The notes: generated by a model not told the origin, from the sequence alone. A stretch of 64,000 bases of DNA from Pseudorasbora parva (GCF_024679245.1 NC_090184.1:15028144-15092143); one strand, 5' to 3'. Shown: positions 20,958 through 34,509, counted from the stretch's first letter. Program-made: numbers and translations.

Positions 20958-22158
20958 GTTTGTTCATGATGTGGTTCTTTCACTGCCATCATGACAAAAG
21001 CCTAGCCAGAGTAAACTCTGGAGGGTGCTGTTTACCTAGAGTCTTGGTCTGCCACTCTCTGGTTTTGTACTTAGTCAATGTCTTTGCTTCCAACTTGTAT
21101 CTTGCATCCAACTTGTACCTTGTAAGTGCTACCAACCTGGGACAACATTTGGGACAGCCTGGGACAGCATCCTCATCTGCAGTCATGTTCCTGCCATCTT
21201 GACTGCAAATCAGTTGATATCTACTCTAACTTTAGCATGTTTCTTTTCAACCAAAGTAGAAAGTGCTATCAAGTTGGGGTAAATATTTCCTGTCTGACTC
21301 CCCTGTGTCCATGGTTTTTATTCAGATCCCTTACATTTTCAGACCCCTTCTAGATGACTACAAATAGAAGCATTCCTGATTAATAATAAGTGCTTCTCTT
21401 TAGCACAATAAAGTTAGCATCCTGAGGCCTATGCTTTAAAATGACTCTTTTCTAAATTCAGCGGGATGTTCTTGAGTCCCACAGAGTTTCAGGCTATCAA
21501 CGTGACAAGATTTGCTGCTACTACTACTCTCACTCTCGGTACCCTCACAATGGCACTGACTTGTCTGTTGTATTTGGTAAGTGCTATTTGTTGGGGTAGT
21601 TTCAAGTGATCAGTGCTTCAAGAGACAACTTCCTTCTGGAACTCCACAATACGTTGTCCATGAAATGGCTATGTAATTACAAAGTTCTACACATTAAGAT
21701 TACTTCAAATGGGAGCATTGATTGGTCCTGTGTTCATAAGTGCTTCTCTTTGGGGTGGTTTTAATGAGGAAGTGAGCTACAGGCAAGACTTAGCCTCTGT
21801 TCAATACAAGTTCAATACAAAATTCCATTTTCAGTCAACCTAATATGGTAAACAATTGTACCTATGCCTCTAACATTTGTTTAAGTGATAACAGTTAAAG
21901 CCATGTTTCAGTTCATTTTCATTTTGACTGTAAGTATATGTTGATATCTACTCTAACTCTAGCATCTTTCTTTTCAAACAAAGTAGAAAGTGCTATCAAG
22001 TTGGGGTAAATATTTACTGACTGGCTTCCCTATGTCCATGTTTTTTTTTACATTTTCAAATCCCTAATATTGAAAAAATCATCATGGATCATTACAAATA
22101 TAAGTATTCCTGATACTATGTAAGAATAAGCGCTTCTCTTGTGGACAGCCATGTTGGT
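20958..22158 (+). repeat. Array unit 17, short
   Basis: Mature-like 5' ends: hp1 21123, hp2 21260, hp3 21387, hp4 21578, hp5 21737, hp6 21987, hp7 22127 (AAGCGCU). Marked by TTAGTCAATG in hp1 and CAACGTGACAAG before hp4, both shared with units 19 and 31. Confidence 0.95.
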
Positions 22159-23606
22159 GTTTGATCATGATGTGGTTCTTTCACTGCCATCATGACAAAA
22201 GCCTAGCCAGAGTAAACTCTGGAGGGTGCTGTTTACCTAGAGTCTTGGTCTGCCACTCTCTGGTTTTGTACTTAGTGAATGTCTTTGCTTCCAACTTGTA
22301 TCTTGCATGCAACTTGTACCTTGTAAGTGCTACCAACCTGGGACAACATTTGGGACAGCCTGGGACAGCATCCTCATCTGCAGTCATGTTCCTGCCATCT
22401 TAACTGCAAATCAGTTGATATCTACTCTAACTTTAGCATGTTTCTTTTCAACCAAAGTAGAAAGTGCTATCAAGTTGGGGTAAATATTTCCTGTCTGACT
22501 CCCCTGTGTCCATGGTTTTTATTCAGATCCCTTACATTTTCAGACCCCTTATAGATGACTACAAAGAGAAGCATTCCTGATTAATAATAAGTGCTTCTCT
22601 TTAGCACAATAAAGTTAGCATCCTGAGGCCTATGCTTTAAAATGACTATTTTCTATATTCAGCGGGATGTTCATGAGTGTTGTATTTGCATGAATTGCTT
22701 AAAATGTGTGAAAAGTCCACCCAAGTTGGAAGAAAAGCTGAGTCGTTCCAAAGATGCAAACTGGGCAATCAAAACTTAATGGGCTTACAGAAGTGTCAAC
22801 GGCCATGACACAGCCGAGGGGGCATGGACACACTTATATTGAGTGCTGGTTAACCACATGGCTCAGACAAGCTCTTCCTAAAAGCAGGCAACATGCTCCA
22901 TGGATGCCCCATGGATCTCGTCGGGTCCTACAGAGTTTCAGGCTATCAACTGGACAAGATTTGCAGCTATTACTACTCTCACTCTCGGTACCCTCACAAT
23001 GGCACTGACTCGTCTGTTGTATTTGGTAAGTGCTATTTTTGGGGTAGTTTCAAGTGATCAGTGCTTCAAGAGACAACTGCCTTCTGGAACTTCACAATAC
23101 GTTGTCCGTGAAATGGCTATGTAATTACAAAATTCTACACATTAAGATTACTTCAAATGGGAGCATTGATTGGTCCTGTGTTCATAAGTGCTTCTCTTTG
23201 GGGTGGTTTTAATGAGGAAGTGAGCTACAGGCAAGACTTAGCCTCTGTTTAATACAAGTTCTATACAAAATTCCATTTTCAGTCAACCTAATATTGTAAA
23301 CAATTGTACCTATGCCTCTAACATTTGTTTAAGTGATAACAGTTAAAGCCATGTTTCAGTTCATTTTCATCTTGACTGTAAGTATATGTTGATATCTACT
23401 CTAACTCTAGCATCTTTCTTTTCAAACAAAGTAGAAAGTGCTATCAAGTTGGGGTAAATATTTACTGACTGACTTCCCTGTGTCCATGTTTTTTTTTTAA
23501 TTTTCAAATCCCTTATATTTAAAAAATCATCATGGATCATTACAAATATAAGTATTCCTGATACTATGTAAGAATAAGAGCTTCTCTTGTGGACAGCCAT
23601 ATTGGT
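22159..23606 (+). repeat. Array unit 18, long
   Basis: Mature-like 5' ends: hp1 22324, hp2 22461, hp3 22588, hp4 23027 (1-nt deletion), hp5 23185, hp6 23435, hp7 23575 (AAGAGCU). Octamer at 22684. Sister of unit 16, with a longer T run after hp6. Confidence 0.95.
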
Positions 23607-24806
23607 GTTTGTTCATGATGTGGTTCTTTCACTGCCATCATGACAAAAGCCTAGCCAGAGTAAACTCTGGAGGGTGCTGTTTACCTAGAGTCTTGGTCTG
23701 CCACTCTCTGGTTTTGTACTTAGTCAATGTCTTTGCTTCCAACTTGTATCTTGCATCCAACTTGTACCTTGTAAGTGCTACCAACCTGGGACAACATTTG
23801 GGACAGCCTGGGACAGCATCCTCATCTGCAGTCATGTTCCTGCCATCTTGACTGCAAATCAGTTGATATCTACTCTAACTTTAGCATGTTTCTTTTCAAC
23901 CAAAGTAGAAAGTGCTATCAAGTTGGGGTAAATATTTCCTGTCTGACTCCCCTGTGTCCATGGTTTTTATTCAGATCCCTTACATTTTCAGACCCCTTCT
24001 AGATGACTACAAATAGAAGCATTCCTGATTAATAATAAGTGCTTCTCTTTAGCACAATAAAGTTAGCATCCTGAGGCCTATGCTTTAAAATGACTCTTTT
24101 CTAAATTCAGCGGGATGTTCTTGAGTCCCACAGAGTTTCAGGCTATCAACGTGACAAGATTTGCTGCTACTACTACTCCTACTCTCGGTACCCTCACAAT
24201 GGCACTGACTTGTCTGTTGTATTTGGTAAGTGCTATTTGTTGGGGTAGTTTCTAGTGATCAGTGCTTCAAGAGACAACTGCCTTCTGGAACTTCACAATA
24301 TGTTGTCTGTGAAATGGCTATGTAATTACAAAATTCTACACATTAAGATTACTTCAAATGGGAGCATTGATTGGTCCTGTGTTCATAAGTGCTTCTCTTT
24401 GGGGTAGTTTTAATGAGGAAGTGAGCTACAGGCAAGACTTAGCCTCTGTTCAATACAAGTTCAATACAAAATTCCATTTTCAGTCAACCTAATATGGTAA
24501 ACAATTGTACCTATGCCTCTAACATTTGTTTAAGTGATAACAGTTAAAGCCATGTTTCAGTTCATTTTCATCTTGACTGTAAGTATATGTTGATATCTAC
24601 TCTAACTCTAGCATCTTTCTTTTCAAACAAAGTAGAAAGTGCTATCAAGTTGGGGTAAATATTTACTGACTGACTTCCCTGTGTCCATGTTTTTTTTAAA
24701 TTTTCAAATCCCTTATATTTAAAAAATCATCATGGATCATTACAAATATAAGTATTTCTGATACTATGTAAGAATAAGAGCTTCTCTTGTGGACAGCCAT
24801 ATTGGT
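23607..24806 (+). repeat. Array unit 19, short
   Basis: Mature-like 5' ends: hp1 23772, hp2 23909, hp3 24036, hp4 24227, hp5 24386, hp6 24636, hp7 24775 (AAGAGCU). It follows unit 17 up to hp4, then L'-like sequence (TTCTAGTG, CAATATG), then S-like again before hp6: a double mosaic. Confidence 0.95.
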
Positions 24807-26240
24807 GTTTGTTCATGATGTGGTTCTTTCACTGCCATCATGACAAAAACCTAGCCAGAGTAAACTCTAGAGGGTGCTGTTTACCTAGAGTCTTGGTCTG
24901 CCACTCTCTGGTTTTGTACTTAGTGAATGTCTTTGCTTCCAACTTGTATCTTGCATCCAACTTGCACCTTGTAAGTGCTACCAACCTGGGACAACATTTG
25001 GGACAGCCTGGGACAGCATCCTCATCTGCAGTCATGTTCCTGCCATCTTGACTGCAAATCAGTTGATATCTACTCTAACTTTAGCATGTTTCTTTTCAAC
25101 CAAAGTAGAAAGTGCTATCAAGTTGGGGTAAATATTTCCTGTCTGACTCCCCTGTGTCCATGTTTTTTATTCAGATCCCTTACATTTTCAGACCCCTTCT
25201 AGATGACTACAAAGAGAAACATTCCTGATTAATAATAAGTGCTTCTCTTTAGCATCCTGAGGCCTATGCTTTAAAATGACTCTTTTCTATGTTCAGCGGG
25301 ATGTTCATGAGTGTTGTATTTGCATGAATTGCTTAAAATGTGTGAAAAATCCAGCCATGTTGGAAGAAAAGCTGAGTCGTTCCAAAGATGCAAACTGGGC
25401 AATCAAAACTTAATGGGCTTACAGAAGTGTCAACGGCCATGACACAGCCAAGGGGGCATGGACACACTTATATTGAGTGCTGGTTAACCACATGGCTCAG
25501 ACAAGCTCTTCCTAAAAGCAGGCAACATGCTCCATGGATGCCCCATGGATCTCGTCGGGTCCTACAGAGTTTCAGGCAATCAACTGGACAAGATTTGCAG
25601 CTATTACTACTCTCACTCTCGGTACCCTCACAATGGCACTGACTCGTCTGTTGTATTTGGTAAGTGCTATTTGTTGGGGTAGTTTCTAGTGATCAGTGCT
25701 TCAAGAGACAACTGCCTTCTGGAACTTCACAATATGTTGTCCGTGAAATGGCTATGTAATTACAAAATTCTACACATTAAGATTACTTCAAATGGGAGCA
25801 TTGATTGGTCCTGTGTTCATAAGTGCTTCTCTTTGGGGTAGTTTTAATGAGGAAGTGAGCTACAGGCAAGACTTAGCCTCTGTTCAATACAAGTTCTATA
25901 CAAAATTCCATTTTCAGTCAACCTAATATTGTAAACAATTGTACCTATGCCTCTAACATTTTTTTAAGTGATAACAGTTAAAGCCATCTTTCAGTTCATT
26001 TTCATCTTGACTGTAAGTATATGTTGATATCTACTCTAACTCTAGCATCTTTCTTTTCAAACAAAGTAGAAAGTGCTATCAAGTTGGGGTAAATATTTAC
26101 TGACTGACTTCCCTGTGTCCATGTTTTTTTAAAATTTTCAAATCCTTTATATTTAAAAAATCATCATGGATCATTACAAATATAAGTATTTCTGATACTA
26201 TGTAAGAATAAGAGCTTCTCTTGTGGACAGCCATATTGGT
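24807..26240 (+). repeat. Array unit 20, long with 14-nt deletion (L')
   Basis: Mature-like 5' ends: hp1 24972, hp2 25109, hp3 25236, hp4 25661, hp5 25820, hp6 26070, hp7 26209 (AAGAGCU). Octamer at 25318. Right after hp3, 14 nt are missing between two TTAGCA repeats, as expected from slippage. Confidence 0.95.
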
Positions 26241-27440
26241 GTTTGTTCATGATGTGGTTCTGTCACTGCCATCATGACAAAAACCTAGCCAGAGTAAACT
26301 CTAGAGGGTGCTGTTTACCTAGAGTCTTGGTCTGCCACTCTCTGGTTTTGTACTTAGTGAATGTCTTTGCTTCCAACTTGTATCTTGCATCCAACTTGTA
26401 CCTTGTAAGTGCTACCAACCTGGGACAACATTTGGGACAGCCTGGGACAGCATCCTCATCTGCAGTCATGTTCCTGCCATCTTGACTGCAAATCAGTTGA
26501 TATCTACTCTAACTTTAGCATGTTTCTTTTCAACCAAAGTAGAAAGTGCTATCAAGTTGGGGTAAATATTTCCTGTCTGACTCCCCTGTGTCCATGGTTT
26601 TTATTCAGATCCCTTACATTTTCAGACCCCTTCTAGATGACTACAAATAGAAGCATTCCTGATTAATAATAAGTGCTTCTCTTTAGCACAATAAAGTTAG
26701 CATCCTGAGGCCTATGCTTTAAAATGACTCTTTTCTAAATTCAGCGGGATGTTCTTGAGTCCCACAGAGTTTCAGGCAATCAACTGGACAAGATTTGCAG
26801 CTATTACTACTCTCACTCTCGGTACCCTCACAATGGCACTGACTCGTCTGTTGTATTTGGTAAGTGCTATTTGTTGGGGTAGTTTCTAGTGATCAGTGCT
26901 TCAAGAGACAACTGCCTTCTGGAACTTTACAATATGTTGTCCGTGAAATGGCTATGTAATTACAAAATTCTACACATTAAGATTACTTCAAATGGGAGCA
27001 TTGATTGGTCCTGTGTTCATAAGTGCTTCTCTTTGGGGTAGTTTTAATGAGGAAGTGAGCTACAGGCAAGACTTAGCCTCTGTTCAATACAAGTTCTATA
27101 CAAAATTCCATTTTCAGTCAACCTAATATTGTAAACAATTGTACCTATGCCTCTAACATTTTTTTAAGTGATAACAGTTAAAGCCATCTTTCAGTTCATT
27201 TTCATCTTGACTGTAAGTATATGTTGATATCTACTCTAACTCTAGCATCTTTCTTTTCAAACAAAGTAGAAAGTGCTATCAAGTTGGGGTAAATATTTAC
27301 TGACTGACTTCCCTGTGTCCATGTTTTTTTAAAATGTTCAAATCCTTTATATTTAAAAAATCATCATGGATCATTACAAATATAAGTATTTCTGATACTA
27401 TGTAAGAATAAGAGCTTCTCTTGTGGACAGCCATATTGGT
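26241..27440 (+). repeat. Array unit 21, short
   Basis: Mature-like 5' ends: hp1 26406, hp2 26543, hp3 26670, hp4 26861, hp5 27020, hp6 27270, hp7 27409 (AAGAGCU). S-type on the left and L'-type to the right of hp3 (GGCAATCAACTGG), like units 12, 26 and 35. Confidence 0.95.
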
Positions 27441-29227
27441 GTTTGTTCATGATGTGGTTCTGTCACTGCCATCATGACAAAAACCTAGCCAGAGTAAACT
27501 CTAGAGGGTGCTGTTTACCTAGAGTCTTGGTCTGCCACTCTCTGGTTTTGTACTTAGTGAATGTCTTTGCTTCCAACTTGTATCTTGCATCCAACTTGTA
27601 CCTTGTAAGTGCTACCAACCTGGGACAACATTTGGGACAGCCTGGGACAGCATCCTCATCTGCAGTCATGTTCCTGCCATCTTGACTGCAAATCAGTTGA
27701 TATCTACTCTAACTTTAGCATGTTTCTTTTCAACCAAAGTAGAAAGTGCTATCAAGTTGGGGTAAATATTTCCTGTCTGACTCCCCTGTGTCCATGGTTT
27801 TTATTCAGATCCCTTACATTTTCAGACCCCTTATAGATGACTACAAATAGAAGCATTCCTGATTAATAATAAGTGCTTCTCTTTAGCATCCTGAGGCCTA
27901 TGCTTTAAAATGACTCTTTTCTATGTTCAGCGGGATGTTCATGAGTGTTGTATTTGCATGAATTGCTTAAAATGTGTGAAAAATCCAGCCATGTTGGAAG
28001 AAAAGCTGAGTCGTTCCAAAGATGCAAACTGGGCAATCAAAACTTAATGGGCTTACAGAAGTGTCAACGGCCATGACACAGCCAAGGGGGCATGGACACA
28101 CTTATATTGAGTGCTGGTTAACCACATGGCTCAGACAAGCTCTTCCTAAAAGCAGGCAACATGCTCCATGGATGCCCCATGGATCTCGTCGGGTCCTACA
28201 GAGTTTCAGGCAATCAACTGGACAAGATTTGCAGCTATTACTACTCTCACTCTCGGTACCCTCACAATGGCACTGACTGAACAGTTATCTACTCTAACTT
28301 TAGCATGTTTCTTTTCAACCAAAGTAGAAAGTGCTATCAAGTTGGGGTAAATATTTCCTGTCTGACTCCCCTGTGTCCATGGTTTTTATTCAGATCCCTT
28401 ACATTTTCAGACCCCTTCTAGATGACTACAAATAGAAGCATTCCTGATTAATAATAAGTGCTTCTCTTTAGCACAATAAAGTTAGCATCCTGAGGCCTAT
28501 GCTTTAAAATGACTCTTTTCTAAATTCAGCGGGATGTTCTTGAGTCCCACAGAGTTTCAGGCTATCAACTGGACAAGATTTGCTGCTACTACTACTCTCA
28601 CTCTCGGTACCCTCACAATGGCACTGACTTGTCTGTTGTATTTGGTAAGTGCTATTTGTTGGGGTAGTTTCAAGTGATCAGTGCTTCAAGAGAAAACTTC
28701 CTTCTGGAACTCCATAATACGTTGTCCATGAAATGGCTATGTAATTACAAAGTTCTACACATTAAGATTACTTCAAATGGGAGCATTGATTGGTCCTGTG
28801 TTCATAAGTGCTTCTCTTTGGGGTGGTTTTAATGAGGAAGTGAGCTACAGGCAAGACTTAGCCTCTGTTCAATACAAGTTCAATACAAAATTCCATTTTC
28901 AGTCAACCTAATATGGTAAACAATTGTACCTATGCCTCTAACATTTGTTTAAGTGATAACAGTTAAAGCCATGTTTCAGTTCATTTTCATCTTGACTGTA
29001 AGTATATGTTGATATCTACTCTAACTCTAGCATCTTTCTTTTCAAACAAAGTAGAAAGTGCTATCAAGTTGGGGTAAATATTTACTGACTGGCTTCCCTA
29101 TGTCCATGTTTTTTTTTTACATTTTCAAATCCCTAATATTGAAAAAATCATCATGGATCATTACAAATATAAGTATTCCTGATACTATGTAAGAATAAGT
29201 GCTTCTCTTGTGGACAGCCATGTTGGT
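27441..29227 (+). repeat. Array unit 22, chimeric (X), nine hairpins
   Basis: Mature-like 5' ends: hp1 27606, hp2 27743, hp3 27870; then, after a broken hp4 whose 5' arm alone remains (to about 28279), a second hp2 28328, hp3 28455, then hp4 28646, hp5 28805, hp6 29055, hp7 29196 (canonical AAGUGCU). Octamer at 27952. The junction has 3 nt fewer (CAGTTATC) than in the other X units. Confidence 0.95.
28271..28295 (+). other. X-type recombination junction (unit 22)
   Basis: The 5' arm of hp4 (GGCACTGACT) runs directly into the flank of hp2 (GAACAGTT, then ATCTACTC). The normal hp2 flank is GACTGCAAATCAGTTGATATC, so GACT is shared by both partners and may be the microhomology used. Same joint at about 35345, 45301 and 49738; this copy alone lacks GAT. 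Confidence 0.85.
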
Positions 29228-30675
29228 GTTTGATCATGATGTGGTTCTTTCACTGCCATCATGACAAAAGCCTAGCCAGAGTAAACTCTGGAGGGTGCTG
29301 TTTACCTAGAGTCTTGGTCTGCCACTCTCTGGTTTTGTACTTAGTGAATGTCTTTGCTTCCAACTTGTATCTTGCATGCAACTTGTACCTTGTAAGTGCT
29401 ACCAACCTGGGACAACATTTGGGACAGCCTGGGACAGCATCCTCATCTGCAGTCATGTTCCTGCCATCTTAACTGCAAATCAGTTGATATCTACTCTAAC
29501 TTTAGCATGTTTCTTTTCAACCAAAGTAGAAAGTGCTATCAAGTTGGGGTAAATATTTCCTGTCTGACTCCCCTGTGTCCATGGTTTTTATTCAGATCCC
29601 TTACATTTTCAGACCCCTTATAGATGACTACAAAGAGAAGCATTCCTGATTAATAATAAGTGCTTCTCTTTAGCACAATAAAGTTAGCATCCTGAGGCCT
29701 ATGCTTTAAAATGACTATTTTCTATATTCAGCGAGATGTTCATGAGTGTTGTATTTGCATGAATTGCTTAAAATGTGTGAAAAGTCCACCCAAGTTGGAA
29801 GAAAAGCTGAGTCGTTCCAAAGATACAAACTGGGCAATCAAAACTTAATGGGCTTACAGAAGTGTCAACGGCCATGACACAGCCGAGGGGGCATGGACAC
29901 ACTTATATTGAGTGCTGGTTAACCACATGGCTCAGACAAGCTCTTCCTAAAAGCAGGCAACATGCTCCATGGATGCCCCATGGATCTCGTCGGGTCCTAC
30001 AGAGTTTCAGGCTATCAACTGGACAAGATTTGCAGCTATTACTACTCTCACTCTCGGTACCCTCACAATGGCACTGACTCGTCTGTTGTATTTGGTAAGT
30101 GCTATTTGTTGGGGTAGTTTCAAGTGATCAGTGCTTCAAGAGACAACTGCCTTCTGGAACTTCACAATACGTTGTCCGTGAAATGGCTATGTAATTACAA
30201 AATTCTACACATAAGGATTACTTCAAATGGGAGCATTGATTGGTCCTGTGTTCATAAGTGCTTCTCTTTGGGGTAGATTTAATGAGGAAGTGAGCTACAG
30301 GCAAGACTTAGCCTCTGTTTAATACAAGTTCTATACAAAATTCCATTTTCAGTCAACCTAATATTGTAAACAATTGTACCTATGCCTCTAACATTTTTTT
30401 AAGTGATAACAGTTAAAGCCATGTTTCAGTTCATTTTTATCTTGACTGTAAGTATATGTTGATAGCTACTCTAACTCTAGCATCTTTCTTTTCAAACAAA
30501 GTAGAAAGTGCTATCAAGTTGGGGTAAATATTTACTGACTGACTTCCCTGTGTCCATGTTTTTTTTAAATTTTCAAATCCCTTATATTTAAAAAATCATC
30601 ATGGATCATTACAAATATAAGTATTTCTGATACTATGTAAGAATAAGAGCTTCTCTTGTGGACAGCCATATTGGT
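29228..30675 (+). repeat. Array unit 23, long
   Basis: Mature-like 5' ends: hp1 29393, hp2 29530, hp3 29657, hp4 30096, hp5 30255 (flank GGGGTAGATTT), hp6 30505, hp7 30644 (AAGAGCU). Octamer at 29753. It carries ACATAAGGATTAC before hp5, shared with units 27, 34 and 37. Confidence 0.95.
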
Positions 30676-31875
30676 GTTTGTTCATGATGTGGTTCTGTCA
30701 CTGCCATCATGACAAAAACCTAGCCAGAGTAAACTCTAGAGGGTGCTGTTTACCTAGAGTCTTGGTCTGCCACTCTCTGGTTTTGTACTTAGTGAATGTC
30801 TTTGCTTCCAACTTGTATCTTGCATCCAACTTGTACCTTGTAAGTGCTACCAACCTGGGACAACATTTGGGACAGCCTGGGACAGCATCCTCATCTGCAG
30901 TCATGTTCCTGCCATCTTGACTGCAAATCAGTTGATATCTACTCTAACTTTAGCATGTTTCTTTTCAACCAAAGTAGAAAGTGCTATCAAGTTGGGGTAA
31001 ATATTTCCTGTCTGACTCCCCTGTGTCCATGGTTTTTATTCAGATCCCTTACATTTTCAGACCCCTTCTAGATGACTACAAATAGAAGCATTCCTGATTA
31101 ATAATAAGTGCTTCTCTTTAGCACAATAAAGTTAGCATCCTGAGGCCTATGCTTTAAAATGACTCTTTTCTAAATTCAGCGGGATGTTCTTGAGTCCCAC
31201 AGAGTTTCAGGCTATCAACTGGACAAGATTTGCTGCTACTACTACTCTCACTCTCGGTACCCTCACAATGGCACTGACTTATCTGTTGTATTTGGTAAGT
31301 GCTATTTGTTGGGGTAGTTTCAAGTGATCAGTGCTTCAAGAGAAAACTTCCTTCTGGAACTCCACAATACGTTGTCCATGAAATGGCTATGTAATTACAA
31401 AGTTCTACACATTAAGATTACTTCAAATGGGAGCATTGATTGGTCCTGTGTTCATAAGTGCTTCTCTTTGGGGTGGTTTTAATGAGGAAGTGAGCTACAG
31501 GCAAGACTTAGCCTCTGTTCAATACAAGTTCAATACAAAATTCCATTTTCAGTCAACCTAATATGGTAAACAATTGTACCTATGCCTCTAACATTTGTTT
31601 AAGTGATAACAGTTAAAGCCATGTTTCAGTTCATTTTCATCTTGACTGTAAGTATATGTTGATATCTACTCTAACTCTAGCATCTTTCTTTTCAAACAAA
31701 GTAGAAAGTGCTATCAAGTTGGGGTAAATATTTACTGACTGACTTCCCTGTGTCCATGTTTTTTTTAAATTTTCAAATCCCTTATATTTAAAAAATCATC
31801 ATGGATCATTACAAATATAAGTATTTCTGATACTATGTAAGAATAAGAGCTTCTCTTGTGGACAGCCATATTGGT
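30676..31875 (+). repeat. Array unit 24, short
   Basis: Mature-like 5' ends: hp1 30841, hp2 30978, hp3 31105, hp4 31296, hp5 31455, hp6 31705, hp7 31844 (AAGAGCU). The hp4 loop reads ACTTATCTG, shared with units 28 and 38. Confidence 0.95.
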
Positions 31876-33309
31876 GTTTGTTCATGATGTGGTTCTTTCA
31901 CTGCCATCATGACAAAAACCTAGCCAGAGTAAACTCTAGAGGGTGCTGTTTACCTAGAGTCTTGGTCTGCCACTCTCTGGTTTTGTACTTAGTGAATGTC
32001 TTTGCTTCCAACTTGTATCTTGCATCCAACTTGCACCATGTAAGTGCTACCAACCTGGGACAACATTTGGGACAGCCTGGGACAGCATCCTCATCTGCAG
32101 TCATGTTCCTGCCATCTTGACTGCAAATCAGTTGATATCTACTCTAACTTTAGCATGTTTCTTTTCAACCAAAGTAGAAAGTGCTATCAAGTTGGGGTAA
32201 ATATTTCCTGTCTGACTCCCCTGTGTCCATGGTTTTTATTCAGATCCCTTACATTTTCAGACCCCTTATAGATGACTACAAAGAGAAACATTCCTGATTA
32301 ATAATAAGTGCTTCTCTTTAGCATCCTGAGGCCTATGCTTTAAAATGACTCTTTTCTATGTTCAGCGGGATGTTCATGAGTGTTGTATTTGCATGAATTG
32401 CTTAAAATGTGTGAAAAATCCAGCCATGTTGGAAGAAAAGCTGAGTCGTTCCAAAGATGCAAACTGGGCAATCAAAACTTAATGGGCTTACAGAAGTGTC
32501 AACGGCCATGACACAGCCAAGGGGGCATGGACACACTTATATTGAGTGCTGGTTAACCACATGGCTCAGACAAGCTCTTCCTAAAAGCAGGCAACATGCT
32601 CCATGGATGCCCCATGGATCTCGTCGGGTCCTACAGAGTTTCAGGCAATCAACTGGACAAGATTTGCAGCTATTACTACTCTCACTCTCGGTACCCTCAC
32701 AATGGCACTGACTCGTCTGTTGTATTTGGTAAGTGCTATTTGTTGGGGTAGTTTCTAGTGATCAGTGCTTCAAGAGACAACTGCCTTCTGGAACTTCACA
32801 ATATGTTGTCCGTGAAATGGCTATGTAATTACAAAATTCTACACATTAAGATTACTTCAAATGGGAGCATTGATTGGTCCTGTGTTCATAAGTGCTTCTC
32901 TTTGGGGTAGTTTTAATGAGGAAGTGAGCTACAGGCAAGACTTAGCCTCTGTTCAATACAAGTTCTATACAAAATTCCATTTTCAGTCAACCTAATATTG
33001 TAAACAATTGTACCTATGCCTCTAACATTTTTTTAAGTGATAACAGTTAAAGCCATCTTTCAGTTCATTTTCATCTTGACTGTAAGTATATGTTGATATC
33101 TACTCTAACTCTAGCATCTTTCTTTTCAAACAAAGTAGAAAGTGCTATCAAGTTGGGGTAAATATTTACTGACTGACTTCCCTGTGTCCATGTTTTTTTA
33201 AAATTTTCAAATCCTTTATATTTAAAAAATCATCATGGATCATTACAAATATAAGTATTTCTGATACTATGTAAGAATAAGAGCTTCTCTTGTGGACAGC
33301 CATATTGGT
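31876..33309 (+). repeat. Array unit 25, L'
   Basis: Mature-like 5' ends: hp1 32041 (preceded by ACCATG instead of ACCTTG), hp2 32178, hp3 32305, hp4 32730, hp5 32889, hp6 33139, hp7 33278 (AAGAGCU). Octamer at 32387. Sister of unit 20 (offset 7069). Confidence 0.95.
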
Positions 33310-34509
33310 GTTTGTTCATGATGTGGTTCTGTCACTGCCATCATGACAAAAACCTAGCCAGAGTAAACTCTAGAGGGTGCTGTTTACCTAGAGTCTTGGT
33401 CTGCCACTCTCTGGTTTTGTACTTAGTGAATGTCTTTGCTTCCAACTTGTATCTTGCATCCAACTTGTACCTTGTAAGTGCTACCAACCTGGGACAACAT
33501 TTGGGACAGCCTGGGACAGCATCCTCATCTGCAGTCATGTTCCTGCCATCTTGACTGCAAATCAGTTGATATCTACTCTAACTTTAGCATGTTTCTTTTC
33601 AACCAAAGTAGAAAGTGCTATCAAGTTGGGGTAAATATTTCCTGTCTGACTCCCCTGTGTCCATGGTTTTTATTCAGATCCCTTACATTTTCAGACCCCT
33701 TCTAGATGACTACAAATAGAAGCATTCCTGATTAATAATAAGTGCTTCTCTTTAGCACAATAAAGTTAGCATCCTGAGGCCTATGCTTTAAAATGACTCT
33801 TTTCTAAATTCAGCGGGATGTTCTTGAGTCCCACAGAGTTTCAGGCAATCAACTGGACAAGATTTGCAGCTATTACTACTCTCACTCTCGGTACCCTCAC
33901 AATGGCACTGACTCGTCTGTTGTATTTGGTAAGTGCTATTTGTTGGGGTAGTTTCTAGTGATCAGTGCTTCAAGAGACAACTGCCTTCTGGAACTTTACA
34001 ATATGTTGTCCGTGAAATGGCTATGTAATTACAAAATTCTACACATTAAGATTACTTCAAATGGGAGCATTGATTGGTCCTGTGTTCATAAGTGCTTCTC
34101 TTTGGGGTAGTTTTAATGAGGAAGTGAGCTACAGGCAAGACTTAGCCTCTGTTCAATACAAGTTCTATACAAAATTCCATTTTCAGTCAACCTAATATTG
34201 TAAACAATTGTACCTATGCCTCTAACATTTTTTTAAGTGATAACAGTTAAAGCCATCTTTCAGTTCATTTTCATCTTGACTGTAAGTATATGTTGATATC
34301 TACTCTAACTCTAGCATCTTTCTTTTCAAACAAAGTAGAAAGTGCTATCAAGTTGGGGTAAATATTTACTGACTGACTTCCCTGTGTCCATGTTTTTTTA
34401 AAATGTTCAAATCCTTTATATTTAAAAAATCATCATGGATCATTACAAATATAAGTATTTCTGATACTATGTAAGAATAAGAGCTTCTCTTGTGGACAGC
34501 CATATTGGT
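33310..34509 (+). repeat. Array unit 26, short
   Basis: Mature-like 5' ends: hp1 33475, hp2 33612, hp3 33739, hp4 33930, hp5 34089, hp6 34339, hp7 34478 (AAGAGCU). Copy of unit 21 at offset 7069. Confidence 0.95.

Larger units (their letters stand above)
18310..23606 (+). repeat. Two tandem S-L dimers (units 15-18)
   Basis: Units 15-16 and 17-18 repeat with a period of 2648 bp. The L units share the one-base deletion in hp4 and GCATGCAACTT in the hp1 loop. Confidence 0.85.
27441..31875 (+). repeat. Higher-order repeat X-L-S, copy 1
   Basis: Units 22-23-24. The same order and nearly the same lengths recur at 44465-48900 (units 33-35) and 48901-53337 (units 36-38): 4435, 4436 and 4437 bp. Shared private markers (ACATAAGGATTAC before hp5 in the L unit, the X junction) show they are duplicates and not chance order. 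Confidence 0.85.

Noticed and set aside
23367..23600. Minus-strand frame of 77 codons
   Set aside because: Antisense to hp6 and hp7 and open only in this unit because of a longer T run; no start context or similarity.
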